DNA of 64,000 nt from Actinopolyspora biskrensis (GTDB lineage: Bacteria > Actinomycetota > Actinomycetes > Mycobacteriales > Pseudonocardiaceae), in assembly GCF_013408175.1 (NCBI RefSeq), contig NZ_JACBYW010000004.1, positions 195,583 to 259,582 on the forward strand. The letters are read 5' to 3'. The translations under genes were made by a program, and so were the position numbers. Positions 29,899 through 38,774 of the stretch are shown here, in pieces. The number at the start of each line of letters is the position of its first letter. The first letter of the stretch is position 1. The notes beneath the pieces were generated by a model, which did not search any database, had not been told where the DNA came from, and saw only the letters and a list, made by a program, of their open reading frames with translations.

Positions 29899-32172
29899 AT
29901 GACGATGTCCGCGGGTTCCTCGACGGCCGAGCGCGCTTCGGATCAGCGCGCGATCGAGCTGACCGTGGGCGGTATGACCTGCGCCGCCTGTGCCACCAGG
30001 GTGGAGCGCAAGCTGAACAAGCTCGACGGGGTGCGAGCCAGCGTCAACTACGCCACCGCACGGGCCAGTGTCACCGCCTCGCCCGACACGGAGGACGAGG
30101 TGCTCACCGGAACGGTCGAGAAGGCCGGTTACCGGGCCGAGGTGCTGCGCCCCGCCGAACAGCGCCGGGAGGAGGACTCCGGGCAGCGGGTGCGCGATCT
30201 GTGGCGCAGGCTGGTGGTAGCCGTCATGCTGTTCATCCCCCTGGCCGACCTGGCGATCCTGTTCACGGTCCTGCCCGAGGCGCGGTTCACCGGCTGGCAG
30301 TGGCTGATCATAGCGCTGGCCCTGCCCGTGGCGGGTTGGGCGGCCTGGCCGTTCCACCGAGCCGCGCTGGTCAACGCCAGGCACGGTTCCTCGTCCATGG
30401 ACACCCTGGTCTCGGTGGGCATAGCCGCGGCCTGCGTGTGGTCGCTGTACGCGATGTTCACGCCGAGCGGGGCCCCGGACGACGCCTCGGGGCTGTGGTT
30501 GCTGCTGAACACCGACGGCGCCGCCTACCTCGAGGTGGCGGCAGGGGTGACCACCTTCGTGCTGGCCGGGCGTTACTTCGAGGCGAAGGCGCAGCGCAAG
30601 GCCGGGGGTGCTCTGCGGGCGCTGGCCGAGCTGAGCGCCAAGACCGCCACGGTGCAGGACGCGGACGGTACGCAGCGGGAGGTCCCCGCGGAGCAGCTGC
30701 GCGTCGGCCAGCACTTCGTCACGCGCTCGGGAGGAACGATCGCCACCGACGGGCGCGTGGTGCGCGGGCAGGCTGCCGTGGACCGCAGCTCCATGACCGG
30801 TGAGTCCGTTCCGGCCGAGGTCACCGAAGGCGACGAGGTCACGGGAGGGACCGTCGTCTCCAACGGCTGGTTGCTGACCGAGGCCACCGAGGTCGGAGGG
30901 GACACCCAGCTGGCAGGGATGGTTCGGCTGGTGGAGCAGGCGCAGAGCGGCAAGGCCGCCGTGCAGCGGCTCGCGGACCGCATCTCGGCCCACTTCGTCC
31001 CGGCCGTGCTCGTGCTGGCCGCGCTGACCCTGACCGGGTGGCTGCTGCTGGGGGCCGGTCCCGAACGCGCGTTCACCGCGGCGCTGTCCGTGCTGGTCAT
31101 CGCCTGCCCCTGTGCCCTGGGGCTGGCCACTCCGACGGCGTTGATGGCCGCGTCCGGGCGCGGGGCCCAGCTGGGGATCTTCCTGAAGGGGTACCAGGCG
31201 CTGGAGTCGACCAGGGAGGTCGACACCGTCGTGCTGGACAAGACCGGCACGGTCACCACGGGCGGGATGTCGTTGACGGACGTGCGCTGCGTGTCCGACT
31301 TCCCGCGGGAGCGGGCGCTGCGGCTGGCCGGGGCGGTGGAACACGCCTCCGAGCACGCGGTGGCCGCGGCCGTGGCCGCGGCGGCTCGTGCCGAGTCGGC
31401 GGGGGAGGCGGAGTCGCTGCCCACCGTCGAGGGCTTCGTGAACGAACCCGGGCTCGGGGCGCGCGGCGAGGTCGAGGGGCACCGGGTCCTGGTCGGCAGG
31501 ACGAAGCTGTTCACCGACCGGGAGGTCCCGGTCCCGGAGGAGCTGGACCGGAAGCGTTCCGAGTGGGAGAGCGCGGGACGCACCACCGTCCTGGTCGGTT
31601 GCGACGGCGTCGCCGTCGCGGTTCTCGCGCTCTCCGACCGGGTCAAGCCCTCGGCGGAGGCCGCGGTGCGCGAGCTGTCCCGGCTGGGCATGAGCACGGT
31701 GCTGCTCACCGGGGACAACGAAGCCACCGCTCGCTCGGTCGCGGCCGAGGTGGGCATCGACGAGGTCGTGGCCGGTGTGCTTCCGGGGGAGAAGGTGGCC
31801 GAGATCGAACGACTGCGGGAACGGGGGCGCAGGGTGGCGATGGTCGGCGACGGGGTCAACGACGCCCCGGCCCTGGCCACCGCCGAACTCGGTCTCGCGG
31901 TGGGGGCGGGCACCGATGTCGCGATCTCGGCCGCGGACCTGATCCTGGTGCGGGACGATCTCGCCGCGGTGCCCGACGCGATCAAGCTCTCCCGCAGGAC
32001 GCTCGGCACGATCCGGGGAAACCTGGTCTGGGCCTTCGGTTACAACCTCGCGGCCGTTCCGCTGGCCGTGCTGGGATTGCTCAACCCGCTGATCGCCGGA
32101 GGGGCCATGGCGCTGTCCTCGGGGTTCGTCGTTTCGAACAGTCTCAGGCTGCGGCGGTTCGCCCCGTCCTGA
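29899..32172 (+). CDS. copA: Copper-translocating P1B-type ATPase
   Basis: Membrane Cu(I) exporter of 757 aa. An N-terminal heavy-metal domain with G-M-T-C-A-A-C lies at residues 25-31. The intramembrane metal motif is C-P-C-A-L-G, the phosphorylation site D-K-T-G-T-V-T, the ATP-binding hinge G-D-G-V-N-D-A-P, and the actuator M-T-G-E-S-V-P. C-P-C plus one HMA domain fits Cu(I) over Zn/Cd. The zf-HC2 gene ends 89 nt upstream. Two hairpins follow the stop. Confidence 0.92.
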   Translation: MTMSAGSSTAERASDQRAIELTVGGMTCAACATRVERKLNKLDGVRASVNYATARASVTASPDTEDEVLTGTVEKAGYRAEVLRPAEQRREEDSGQRVRDLWRRLVVAVMLFIPLADLAILFTVLPEARFTGWQWLIIALALPVAGWAAWPFHRAALVNARHGSSSMDTLVSVGIAAACVWSLYAMFTPSGAPDDASGLWLLLNTDGAAYLEVAAGVTTFVLAGRYFEAKAQRKAGGALRALAELSAKTATVQDADGTQREVPAEQLRVGQHFVTRSGGTIATDGRVVRGQAAVDRSSMTGESVPAEVTEGDEVTGGTVVSNGWLLTEATEVGGDTQLAGMVRLVEQAQSGKAAVQRLADRISAHFVPAVLVLAALTLTGWLLLGAGPERAFTAALSVLVIACPCALGLATPTALMAASGRGAQLGIFLKGYQALESTREVDTVVLDKTGTVTTGGMSLTDVRCVSDFPRERALRLAGAVEHASEHAVAAAVAAAARAESAGEAESLPTVEGFVNEPGLGARGEVEGHRVLVGRTKLFTDREVPVPEELDRKRSEWESAGRTTVLVGCDGVAVAVLALSDRVKPSAEAAVRELSRLGMSTVLLTGDNEATARSVAAEVGIDEVVAGVLPGEKVAEIERLRERGRRVAMVGDGVNDAPALATAELGLAVGAGTDVAISAADLILVRDDLAAVPDAIKLSRRTLGTIRGNLVWAFGYNLAAVPLAVLGLLNPLIAGGAMALSSGFVVSNSLRLRRFAPS

Positions 32173-32220
32173 CAGGGCTCTTACGGAGCGGTTCGCGCGG
32201 GGGCCGGCCGGGCGGGGGCG

Positions 32221-32282
32221 CTGTTCCGGGGCGGCGCCGGAACAGCACGCCACGGCCGAGCCGTCACCCCGGTTCGGCCGTG
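32221..32282 (+). terminator. Tandem hairpins downstream of copA
   Basis: First hairpin CTGTTCCGG / CCGGAACAG (32221-32245), second CACGGCCGA / TCGGCCGTG (32251-32282), each with a 9-bp stem. They follow the copA stop by 49 nt. The remaining intergenic DNA to 32709 has no recognised gene; near 32630-32700 it becomes AT-richer and probably holds the ABC transporter promoter. Confidence 0.65.
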
Positions 32283-32709
32283 CGTCTCATCCGGACGGTT
32301 GCTCACGAGGAGCGGGCTCGGGTGACCGGTCGCTTCGGACGGTTCTTCCGTTCCCGGAACCACGGCCTGTCCGCGCTCCCGCGCGGTGCGCGCGTCCCGA
32401 CCCCGGGGACGATTCAGGGGAGCCTGGGGGATTCACCCGAGGCGTTTCCCGCGCCCGCGGTGTTTCCTTGATCCGTACCTTCCGGAGTTCCGCGCGAGCT
32501 CCGGCCCGCCGGAGGCGGGAGCCGTGGTACCGGAGGCGTCCCGAACGAGGTCCGCGTTCGCGGTGGCTTCGCCCACCCGGGCGGGAGCGCGGAGGGACAA
32601 CCGGATCACTCCTCCGGACGTCGTGTGAACGGCACGTATTGTGCTTCGTGCTCAGCACGTCACGTTGAGCCAATTCCACAAGTTGAACAGACCGCAATGG
32701 GGGATTCAC

Positions 32710-33525
32710 GTGAGTGTCCCGAACGGGCCGCGCCGGGACGCGGCCTCATCGGAGGACCCGGCCGGTGGTTTGTCCACCGCGACCTCGACCGAACCGGCGC
32801 AGGGATACGCGACGGGGGGTTCCGCGCTGGTGAAGGTGTACGGCAGCGGTGCCGCCCAGGTACGTGCGCTCGACGGGGTCGACATCGGCTTCGGCAGGGG
32901 GCAGTTCAGCGCGATCATGGGGCCTTCGGGGTCGGGCAAGTCGACGCTGATGCACTGCCTGGCCGGGCTGGACGTGCCCACCTCCGGGCGGGTGATGCTC
33001 GGTGACACCGACCTGACCGCGCTGCCCGACAAGAAGCTGACGCTGGTGCGCCGGGACAGGATCGGGTTCCTCTTCCAGTCCTTCAACCTGCTTCCGACGC
33101 TGACCGCCGAGCAGAACATCCTGCTCCCCCTGGAACTGGCCGGTCGCAAACCGGACAGGGAGTGGCTGGGCAGGATCACCGACGCGTTGGACATCACCCA
33201 ACGCCTCAAGCACCGCCCGAGCGAGCTCTCCGGTGGGCAGCAGCAGCGGGTCGCGGTGGCTCGCGCGCTGGTGACCGGCCCGGAGGTGGTGTTCGCCGAC
33301 GAGCCCACCGGGGCGCTGGACTCCCAGTCCGGGACGAACCTGCTGAACTTCCTGCGCGGTTCGGTCCGGGACCTCGGCCAGACGGTGGTGATGGTCACCC
33401 ACGATCCGGTGGCCGCCTCCTACGCCGACAGGGTGGTGCTGCTGGCCGACGGGGGCATCGCGGGACAGATCGACAACCCCACTTCGGACGCCGTGCTCGA
33501 AGCGCTGCGTCAGCTGGGTGGGTGA
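32710..33525 (+). CDS. ABC transporter ATP-binding protein (MacB/LolD type)
   Basis: ATPase of 271 aa for the FtsX-type permease encoded next. Walker A is G-P-S-G-S-G-K-S-T, the Q-loop F-L-F-Q-S-F-N-L-L-P, the signature L-S-G-G-Q-Q-Q-R-V-A, Walker B V-V-F-A-D-E-P-T-G-A-L-D, and the H-loop V-M-V-T-H-D. The family moves lipoproteins, peptides or antibiotics by a mechanotransmission mechanism rather than bulk transport. GTG 32710 starts a roughly 40-residue polar lead. The permease start lies 6 nt after the stop. Confidence 0.88.
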   Translation: MSVPNGPRRDAASSEDPAGGLSTATSTEPAQGYATGGSALVKVYGSGAAQVRALDGVDIGFGRGQFSAIMGPSGSGKSTLMHCLAGLDVPTSGRVMLGDTDLTALPDKKLTLVRRDRIGFLFQSFNLLPTLTAEQNILLPLELAGRKPDREWLGRITDALDITQRLKHRPSELSGGQQQRVAVARALVTGPEVVFADEPTGALDSQSGTNLLNFLRGSVRDLGQTVVMVTHDPVAASYADRVVLLADGGIAGQIDNPTSDAVLEALRQLGG

Positions 33526-33531
33526 GGCCCG

Positions 33532-36105
33532 ATGCTGCGCAACACGCTGTTGCAACTGCGGTCCAACCTGGGACGCGTTTCCGCGGCGGGACTGGCCATC
33601 GTGCTCGGAGTCGCCTTCGTCGCGGCCAGCCTGGTCTTCGCCGGGACCATGCGCTCATCGATGGAACGCATGCTCTCCGCGCCCTACCTGGCGGCGGACA
33701 TCGTGGTGTCGAGCAACACGATGCCGGGACAGGGCACGACCCCGGGCGAGCGGAAGGAGGACCAGGACGAGCGGGTCGACAGCATCCGCCGGGTGGACGG
33801 GGTCGCCACGGCCTCACCCCGCTACGAGGGCTACGCCAACGGGTCCTGGGAGAAGGGGCAGGGCGCCGTCCAGCTGAACCGGCTCCCACAGGACCAGCAG
33901 CTGCGCTGGTACGAGCTCAGCGAGGGCGAGTACCCCGCGGAGCGGAACCAGGTCGTGGTCAACGAGCGCGCCGCGAACTCGGAGGGGATCTCTCCGGGAG
34001 ACACGATCGAAGTCGAGGGGTTCGGCAGCCCGTACGCGAGCAGCGCGGGCGGCGAGCAGCAGGAGCCGACGAAAACCGAGGTGACCGTATCCGGTCTGGT
34101 GGACACCGGCAGGACGCTGCTCACGGGCTCGGGCAGGCCGACGCTGTTCGCCTCCCCCGGGATGCTGCGGGAGTTCGAGACGAGCGGCTACACCGAGATC
34201 GACATGGTCGTCGCGAGCGGTGCCGACACCCAGGCCGTGCTCGACGGGGTACGAGCTGTCGTGCCGGAGAACGCGGAGGTGCGCACCGGTGAGCAGGCGG
34301 CCGAACGGCAGGTGGAGCAGTTCAGCGCCAGCGCGTCCGTCGCGCTGAACGCGGCGCTGCTCCCCTTCGGGGCGATAGCCCTGTTCGTGGCCGGTTTCGT
34401 CATCGTGAACACCTTCTCGGTGCTGCACGCGCAGCGCAGACGTCAGTACGCCCTGCTGCGTTGCGTGGGGGCCACCCGGGGCCAGATCCGTCGCTCGGCG
34501 TTGGCCGAGGCGCTGATCATCGGTGTGGTCAGCTCGGTGATCGGTACCGCGTTGGGAATCCTCGCCGTGCCTGCCGTGGGCTGGCCGATCGGACTGACCG
34601 ACTCCCCGGCCGATCTCGGCGCCCTGGGGATGACGCCGTGGGCGTTCGTCGTCCCGCTCCTGGCGGGTGTGCTGGTCACGTTCCTGGCGGCGCTGGCTCC
34701 GGCCGCGCGTGCGATCCGGGTTCCCCCGCTGGCCGCGCTGCGGCCCGTGGCGGACGAGCAGTCGGCACGCAGGATCGGCAGGGTCCGGCTCGTTCTCGCC
34801 GTCGTGCTGACCGCGCTCGGTGGCGCCCTGCTGTTCGGGGGCGCCGTGCTGGGGGTGGTGCTGCTCGCCGCCGTCGGGGCCGCGATCGCCGCTGTCGGGG
34901 TGCTGCTGTTCACGCCGACGCTCATTCCCGCCGTGGCCAAGCTCATCGGTCGGCTCTTCCGGGTGTTCGGCCCCACCGGGGTGCTGGCCACGGGCAACGC
35001 CGTCCGCAACCCCTACCGGGCCTCTTCGACCAGCACCGCGCTGATGATCGGCGTCGGCCTGCTCGTGGTGCTGATGACCGGCGCCGCCACCGCCGAGCGC
35101 AGCGCCGTGGCGGAGATCGACCGCAACATGCCCGTCGACGCGCAGGTCAGTTCCGCGAGCCGGGACGGCGCGGTCCCCGACGGGTTGGCCGCGAACGTGC
35201 GGGCCATGGAGGGCACGGCGAGCAGCGCCGAGCTGAGCGGTGCTCGGACCGGGATCGACACCGGGGAGGAGGTCGGTACTCCCTCCGGGAAAATGCCCGT
35301 GCAGCTGCTCGGCGTCGATCCGGCGAAGCTGAGCGAGGTCGCCAGGCACGGGGGCGACACGCTGGAACAGGGCAAGGTGCTGGTCAACCCCGACTTCATG
35401 TCCTCCCTCGGCTGGTCGGACGGACAGCGTGTCGAGCTCTCCGCGGGGCCGCGACCGATCACGGTGCGCGTCGCGGAAAGCGAGTTCGACGGCTACAACA
35501 AGCTGCTGCTGTCCGAGACCGACCTGCGGGCGACCGGGCTGGAGACCAAGCCGATGGCCGTGTGGGCGCGTGCCTCCGCGGAGGCGGACCTACAGCAGTA
35601 CGCCTCCGACCTCCAGGAGATCAGCGGCACCGACGGCGACTCCGCGCTCAGCGTGGGCGGGGCCGCGCCGAGCCGTGCCAGCGTCATGCAGGTGCTCAAC
35701 GTGATGCTGCTGGTGCTGACCGGGCTGCTCGGAGTGGCGGTGATCATCGCGGTGGTCGGTATCGCCAACACGCTCGGACTGTCGGTGATCGAACGCGGCA
35801 GGGAGTCCGCGCTGCTGCGCGCGCTCGGGCTCACCAGGGGACAGCTGCGCGGAACCCTGGCGCTGGAGGCGATACTGCTGGCCCTGGTCGGCGCGGTGCT
35901 GGGCGCGGTGCTGGGCGTCGTCTTCGCCTGGGGCGGTGTCGCCGCGGTGCTGGGGCAGACCCAGGTTCCGGTCGCCCTCGCGGTGCCGTGGTGGCAGGTG
36001 GCCCTCGTGCTGGCGTGCTCGATCCCCGTGGGGATCCTCGCCTCCGTCCTGCCCGCGCGGCGCGCGGTCCGGGCGGTTCCGGCCGCCGCGTTGGCCGAGG
36101 AGTGA
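33532..36105 (+). CDS. FtsX-family ABC transporter permease
   Basis: Large permease of 857 aa. It has an N-terminal helix (about 17-38), a periplasmic domain of some 230 residues, and an FtsX helix bundle near 270-400 with H-A-Q-R-R-R-Q-Y-A-L-L-R-C-V-G-A-T. A second periplasmic domain and a second FtsX bundle follow near 720-855 with E-R-G-R-E-S-A-L-L-R-A-L-G-L-T. This duplicated layout is typical of actinobacterial MacB-like exporters. It forms an operon with the ATPase just upstream and ends 23 nt before a strong terminator. Substrate unknown. Confidence 0.87.
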   Translation: MLRNTLLQLRSNLGRVSAAGLAIVLGVAFVAASLVFAGTMRSSMERMLSAPYLAADIVVSSNTMPGQGTTPGERKEDQDERVDSIRRVDGVATASPRYEGYANGSWEKGQGAVQLNRLPQDQQLRWYELSEGEYPAERNQVVVNERAANSEGISPGDTIEVEGFGSPYASSAGGEQQEPTKTEVTVSGLVDTGRTLLTGSGRPTLFASPGMLREFETSGYTEIDMVVASGADTQAVLDGVRAVVPENAEVRTGEQAAERQVEQFSASASVALNAALLPFGAIALFVAGFVIVNTFSVLHAQRRRQYALLRCVGATRGQIRRSALAEALIIGVVSSVIGTALGILAVPAVGWPIGLTDSPADLGALGMTPWAFVVPLLAGVLVTFLAALAPAARAIRVPPLAALRPVADEQSARRIGRVRLVLAVVLTALGGALLFGGAVLGVVLLAAVGAAIAAVGVLLFTPTLIPAVAKLIGRLFRVFGPTGVLATGNAVRNPYRASSTSTALMIGVGLLVVLMTGAATAERSAVAEIDRNMPVDAQVSSASRDGAVPDGLAANVRAMEGTASSAELSGARTGIDTGEEVGTPSGKMPVQLLGVDPAKLSEVARHGGDTLEQGKVLVNPDFMSSLGWSDGQRVELSAGPRPITVRVAESEFDGYNKLLLSETDLRATGLETKPMAVWARASAEADLQQYASDLQEISGTDGDSALSVGGAAPSRASVMQVLNVMLLVLTGLLGVAVIIAVVGIANTLGLSVIERGRESALLRALGLTRGQLRGTLALEAILLALVGAVLGAVLGVVFAWGGVAAVLGQTQVPVALAVPWWQVALVLACSIPVGILASVLPARRAVRAVPAAALAEE

Positions 36106-36127
36106 GTTCCCCGCTCCGGCGGTGACG

Positions 36128-36164
36128 GAGAGCCGGGTGCGCCTTCCGCGCGCACCCGGCTCTC
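36128..36164 (+). terminator. Strong hairpin terminator after the ABC operon
   Basis: Perfect 15-bp stem (GAGAGCCGGGTGCGC and its complement) with a 7-nt CTTCCGC loop. No T-tract. Confidence 0.8.
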
Positions 36165-36171
36165 CTCATGA

Positions 36172-36187
36172 GTTCGTCGGCTCGGTT
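36172..36187 (-). repeat. 16-nt dispersed motif, diverged copy
   Basis: Inverted copy of AACCGAGCCGCCGACC with 14 of 16 identities, directly after the terminator. Confidence 0.4.
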
Positions 36188-36252
36188 CGCTTGGCTGCTC
36201 ACAAGGCACCGAAAAGGACGGAGGAACCCGTGACCGGGCTCGCGGTCGCGAT

Positions 36253-36530
36253 GTGGATGCTGCTCGCGAGCACGCCTCCACCCTCACTCGCGCCTTCGCG
36301 CTCGGCGCCCGGCTGGCGCGACCGCGCGAGAACCAGCATCCGGTCCAAAGCGAGCTCGCGGAGCGCACGGGGGCCGGCCAGGCACGTGTGAGCGGATCGG
36401 AGCAGGGGATCTCGCCCATCTCGAACTCGGCACCATCCGGCGTTGCGTGTCCGCGCTGGGAGCGCGGTTGAAGCTCGTGGCCGACTTCGACGATCACGAT
36501 GTCACGGTCTCAACGAGCCGGGGCGGGAGT
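36253..36530 (+). pseudogene. Frameshifted XRE-family helix-turn-helix (antitoxin-like) remnant
   Basis: In one frame the DNA reads S-E-L-A-E-R-T-G-A-G-Q-A-R-V-S-G-S-E-Q-G, the helix-turn-helix of HigA/MqsA-like XRE proteins. After GAGCAGGGG (about 36406) the homology continues in another frame as D-L-A-H-L-E-L-G-T-I-R-R, then C-V-S-A-L-G-A-R-L-K-L-V-A-D-F, the usual C-terminal half of the same family. One missing G restores a single frame. The 5' end is unclear and no partner toxin is visible. The rest of 36106-36620 shows only the terminator and a diverged 16-nt motif. Confidence 0.5.
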
Positions 36531-36620
36531 TCCGCCGTGTGCTCCTGGAGCGCGGGGTGGTTCGCGCGGGTGGTTCCCGGACGTCGGCGGCGAAGCCCGG
36601 GATCGTGCCGCCGCCGACGA

Positions 36621-38603
36621 TCACCCCCGCCGCGTGGCCTCCAGGCGGGCCATCATCGATTCGTGCGCGTCGGTGTCCTCGCCCGTGCCGTGCTGGTCCC
36701 GCTGCCACTGGCGCAGCAGCACGAACAGCACCAGCAGCATCGGCAGCTCGCCGCCCAGCCAGCCGATCAGCGCCCCGGCCTGCTGCGCGGCCATCGGGTC
36801 GATGCTCCACGCCAGGTCGAGAGTGCGGTAGTAGTTGCCCGCGATCGGGGCGGACATGCTCAGCACGAGCACCCCGAAGAAAGCCAGCAGCGGCATCATC
36901 CCCAGGGTGACGCCGAGCCTGGCCAGCTGTGGAACGCGGCGCGGGGTGCGGTCGGCATCCAGGATCGACCAGAACCACAGGTAGCCGGTGACCAGGAAGT
37001 ACACGTTCATGATCGTGTGTGCCCAGTGCTCCTGCATGATCAGCTGGAACAGCCCGGTCGGGTAGAGCCCGTACAGCGAACCGGCCAGCAGCAGGGACGC
37101 GACCACCGGGTTGGTCAACAGCCGTGTCACGGGGGAGTCCACCACCCCGAGCAACCACTCGCGCGGACCGAACGGCCGGCCCTCCCCCGCGCGGGGCAGC
37201 ACCCGGAGGGCGAGGGTGATCGGAGCCCCGAGCGTCAACAGCGCGGGTCCCACCATGTTCAGCAGCAGGTGCGCTGACATGTGCACCCCGAACGTCGCCG
37301 GGGCGTAGCTGGCCACCCCGGAGGAGCTGGCGATCAGCACGGCGGCGCAGCCCGCGAACCAGCTGGCGGTGTGGAGGGCCGGCCAGCTCTGCCCGTGCGA
37401 CCGGAGTCGGCGGACACCGAGCGGGTAGAGCACGGCCAGCAGCACGGCGGCCGTGCCCAGCAGCAGGTCGAACCGCCACAGGGTGATCAGCTCCCAGACC
37501 CCGGGGAAGTCGGGCAGGTTGTAACCGATCAGCAGTTCGGAGGCGGTGGCGTCCCGGTCGAGCAGGTTCGGCGGTGGCGTGTGGGCCATTCCCATGGACA
37601 CCCCGAAGGTGCCCAGCAGGACGGCGAGCTCCACTCCGCCCAGCCGGAGCAGCGCGCGGCGCGGGTCGTCCCCCGCGCGGGAGACGCGGCGGCGCAGCGG
37701 GATCGACACCGCTCCGATCAGGAGCAGGCACCCCACCTTGGTCAGCACCAGGGCGCCGTACCTGGTGCCGACCAGCTGGTCCACGGGAACCAGCACGAGC
37801 GAAGCGATCACCCCGGAAGCGGCCAGCACGCTCCAGCACCCCACCGCGAAGCGTCGGTAGCGGCGCAGCACGGCCTCCGCGCAGGCCCCGTTCCTGCGGG
37901 AGTGGGCGAGCACGGCGATCAGGGTTCCGAGCCACAGCACGGCGGCGACCACGTGGAACGCCATGCCGTCCGAGGCGAAGTCGTGCCCCGCGTTGGAAGC
38001 GGCGTGGCCGACCAGGACCGGCGGCAGCAGCGCGAGGACCCCCACGGCGGCCAGCGCGATCGTGGTGCGCCACCGCAGCACGAAGTGGCAGGCGAGGGCC
38101 AGCGCGAGCGTCACGACCGCCGAGAGGAGCCAGGCCTTCGGCACGTCCAACGCGTCCAGCAGCCCGAGAAGCGCGGTCGGCGAGAGGCTCTCGGACACCG
38201 ACTGCCCGGCAGAGTCGGCCGCGTCGAAGACGGTGAGCAGCAGGCTCGCCCCGCCCCACACCCACGCGGCGGCCCCCGCGGTGCGCAGCGCCGCGTACCC
38301 GTCGGGGGAAACCAGGTTCCCCCGCTGAGGGGCGGTGAAGAACGCGCAGAACACCAGCGATCCCACGCAGGTCGCCGCGGCCAGGTCGAACACCAGGCGC
38401 AGCAGGTTGAGGCCGAGTTTGGTCGGCGCGCCGGGGTCGGTGTAGCCGAGCACGCGGTAGACGTCCTCGCCGGCGGCGAGAACCAGCACGACCGTCAGCG
38501 CGACGGCGAGCACCGCGCCCGCGGCCGTCCAGCGAACGGGCCACTTCCGAGCCCGCGGCTCCGGGGAGCCGTCCGTGCGGGTACTCGGGACGGGAGCGGA
38601 CAT
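36621..38603 (-). CDS. CopD-CtaG fusion: copper-resistance D domain plus caa3-type assembly domain
   Basis: Membrane protein of 660 aa with some sixteen helices. The N-terminal half resembles CopD (periplasm-to-cytoplasm copper import), with conserved histidines such as H-A-A-S-N-A-G-H and F-H-V-V-A-A. The C-terminal half has the CtaG/caa3 assembly pattern F-G-V-H-M-S-A-H-L-L-L-N-M, H-W-A-H-T-I-M-N and the tail helix L-P-M-L-L-V-L-F-V-L. ATG 38603 has GAGG 7 nt upstream. Together with the separate CtaG next door it probably delivers copper to cytochrome oxidase. Confidence 0.85.
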   Translation of the reverse strand: MSAPVPSTRTDGSPEPRARKWPVRWTAAGAVLAVALTVVLVLAAGEDVYRVLGYTDPGAPTKLGLNLLRLVFDLAAATCVGSLVFCAFFTAPQRGNLVSPDGYAALRTAGAAAWVWGGASLLLTVFDAADSAGQSVSESLSPTALLGLLDALDVPKAWLLSAVVTLALALACHFVLRWRTTIALAAVGVLALLPPVLVGHAASNAGHDFASDGMAFHVVAAVLWLGTLIAVLAHSRRNGACAEAVLRRYRRFAVGCWSVLAASGVIASLVLVPVDQLVGTRYGALVLTKVGCLLLIGAVSIPLRRRVSRAGDDPRRALLRLGGVELAVLLGTFGVSMGMAHTPPPNLLDRDATASELLIGYNLPDFPGVWELITLWRFDLLLGTAAVLLAVLYPLGVRRLRSHGQSWPALHTASWFAGCAAVLIASSSGVASYAPATFGVHMSAHLLLNMVGPALLTLGAPITLALRVLPRAGEGRPFGPREWLLGVVDSPVTRLLTNPVVASLLLAGSLYGLYPTGLFQLIMQEHWAHTIMNVYFLVTGYLWFWSILDADRTPRRVPQLARLGVTLGMMPLLAFFGVLVLSMSAPIAGNYYRTLDLAWSIDPMAAQQAGALIGWLGGELPMLLVLFVLLRQWQRDQHGTGEDTDAHESMMARLEATRRG

Positions 38604-38774
38604 GGGTGAACCTCGTGCTCGATGCGGGGAACGGGATCTTGCGGGTGGCTTGCCCGCGCGGCGGGGCCGTACGCAGCATAGCGGCGGCCGACGGGGAGCC
38701 ACGCCGGCCTGCCGCCGAAGCCGCGGAGGTCCGGCGAGCGGCCGCCCGCGGGAACCGGGACGACGCGGTCCCGG

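Noticed and set aside
32641-32709. Upstream ATG for the ABC ATPase (adds 23 residues)
   Set aside because: GTG 32710 begins the normal polar lead; the extra residues do not fit the family.
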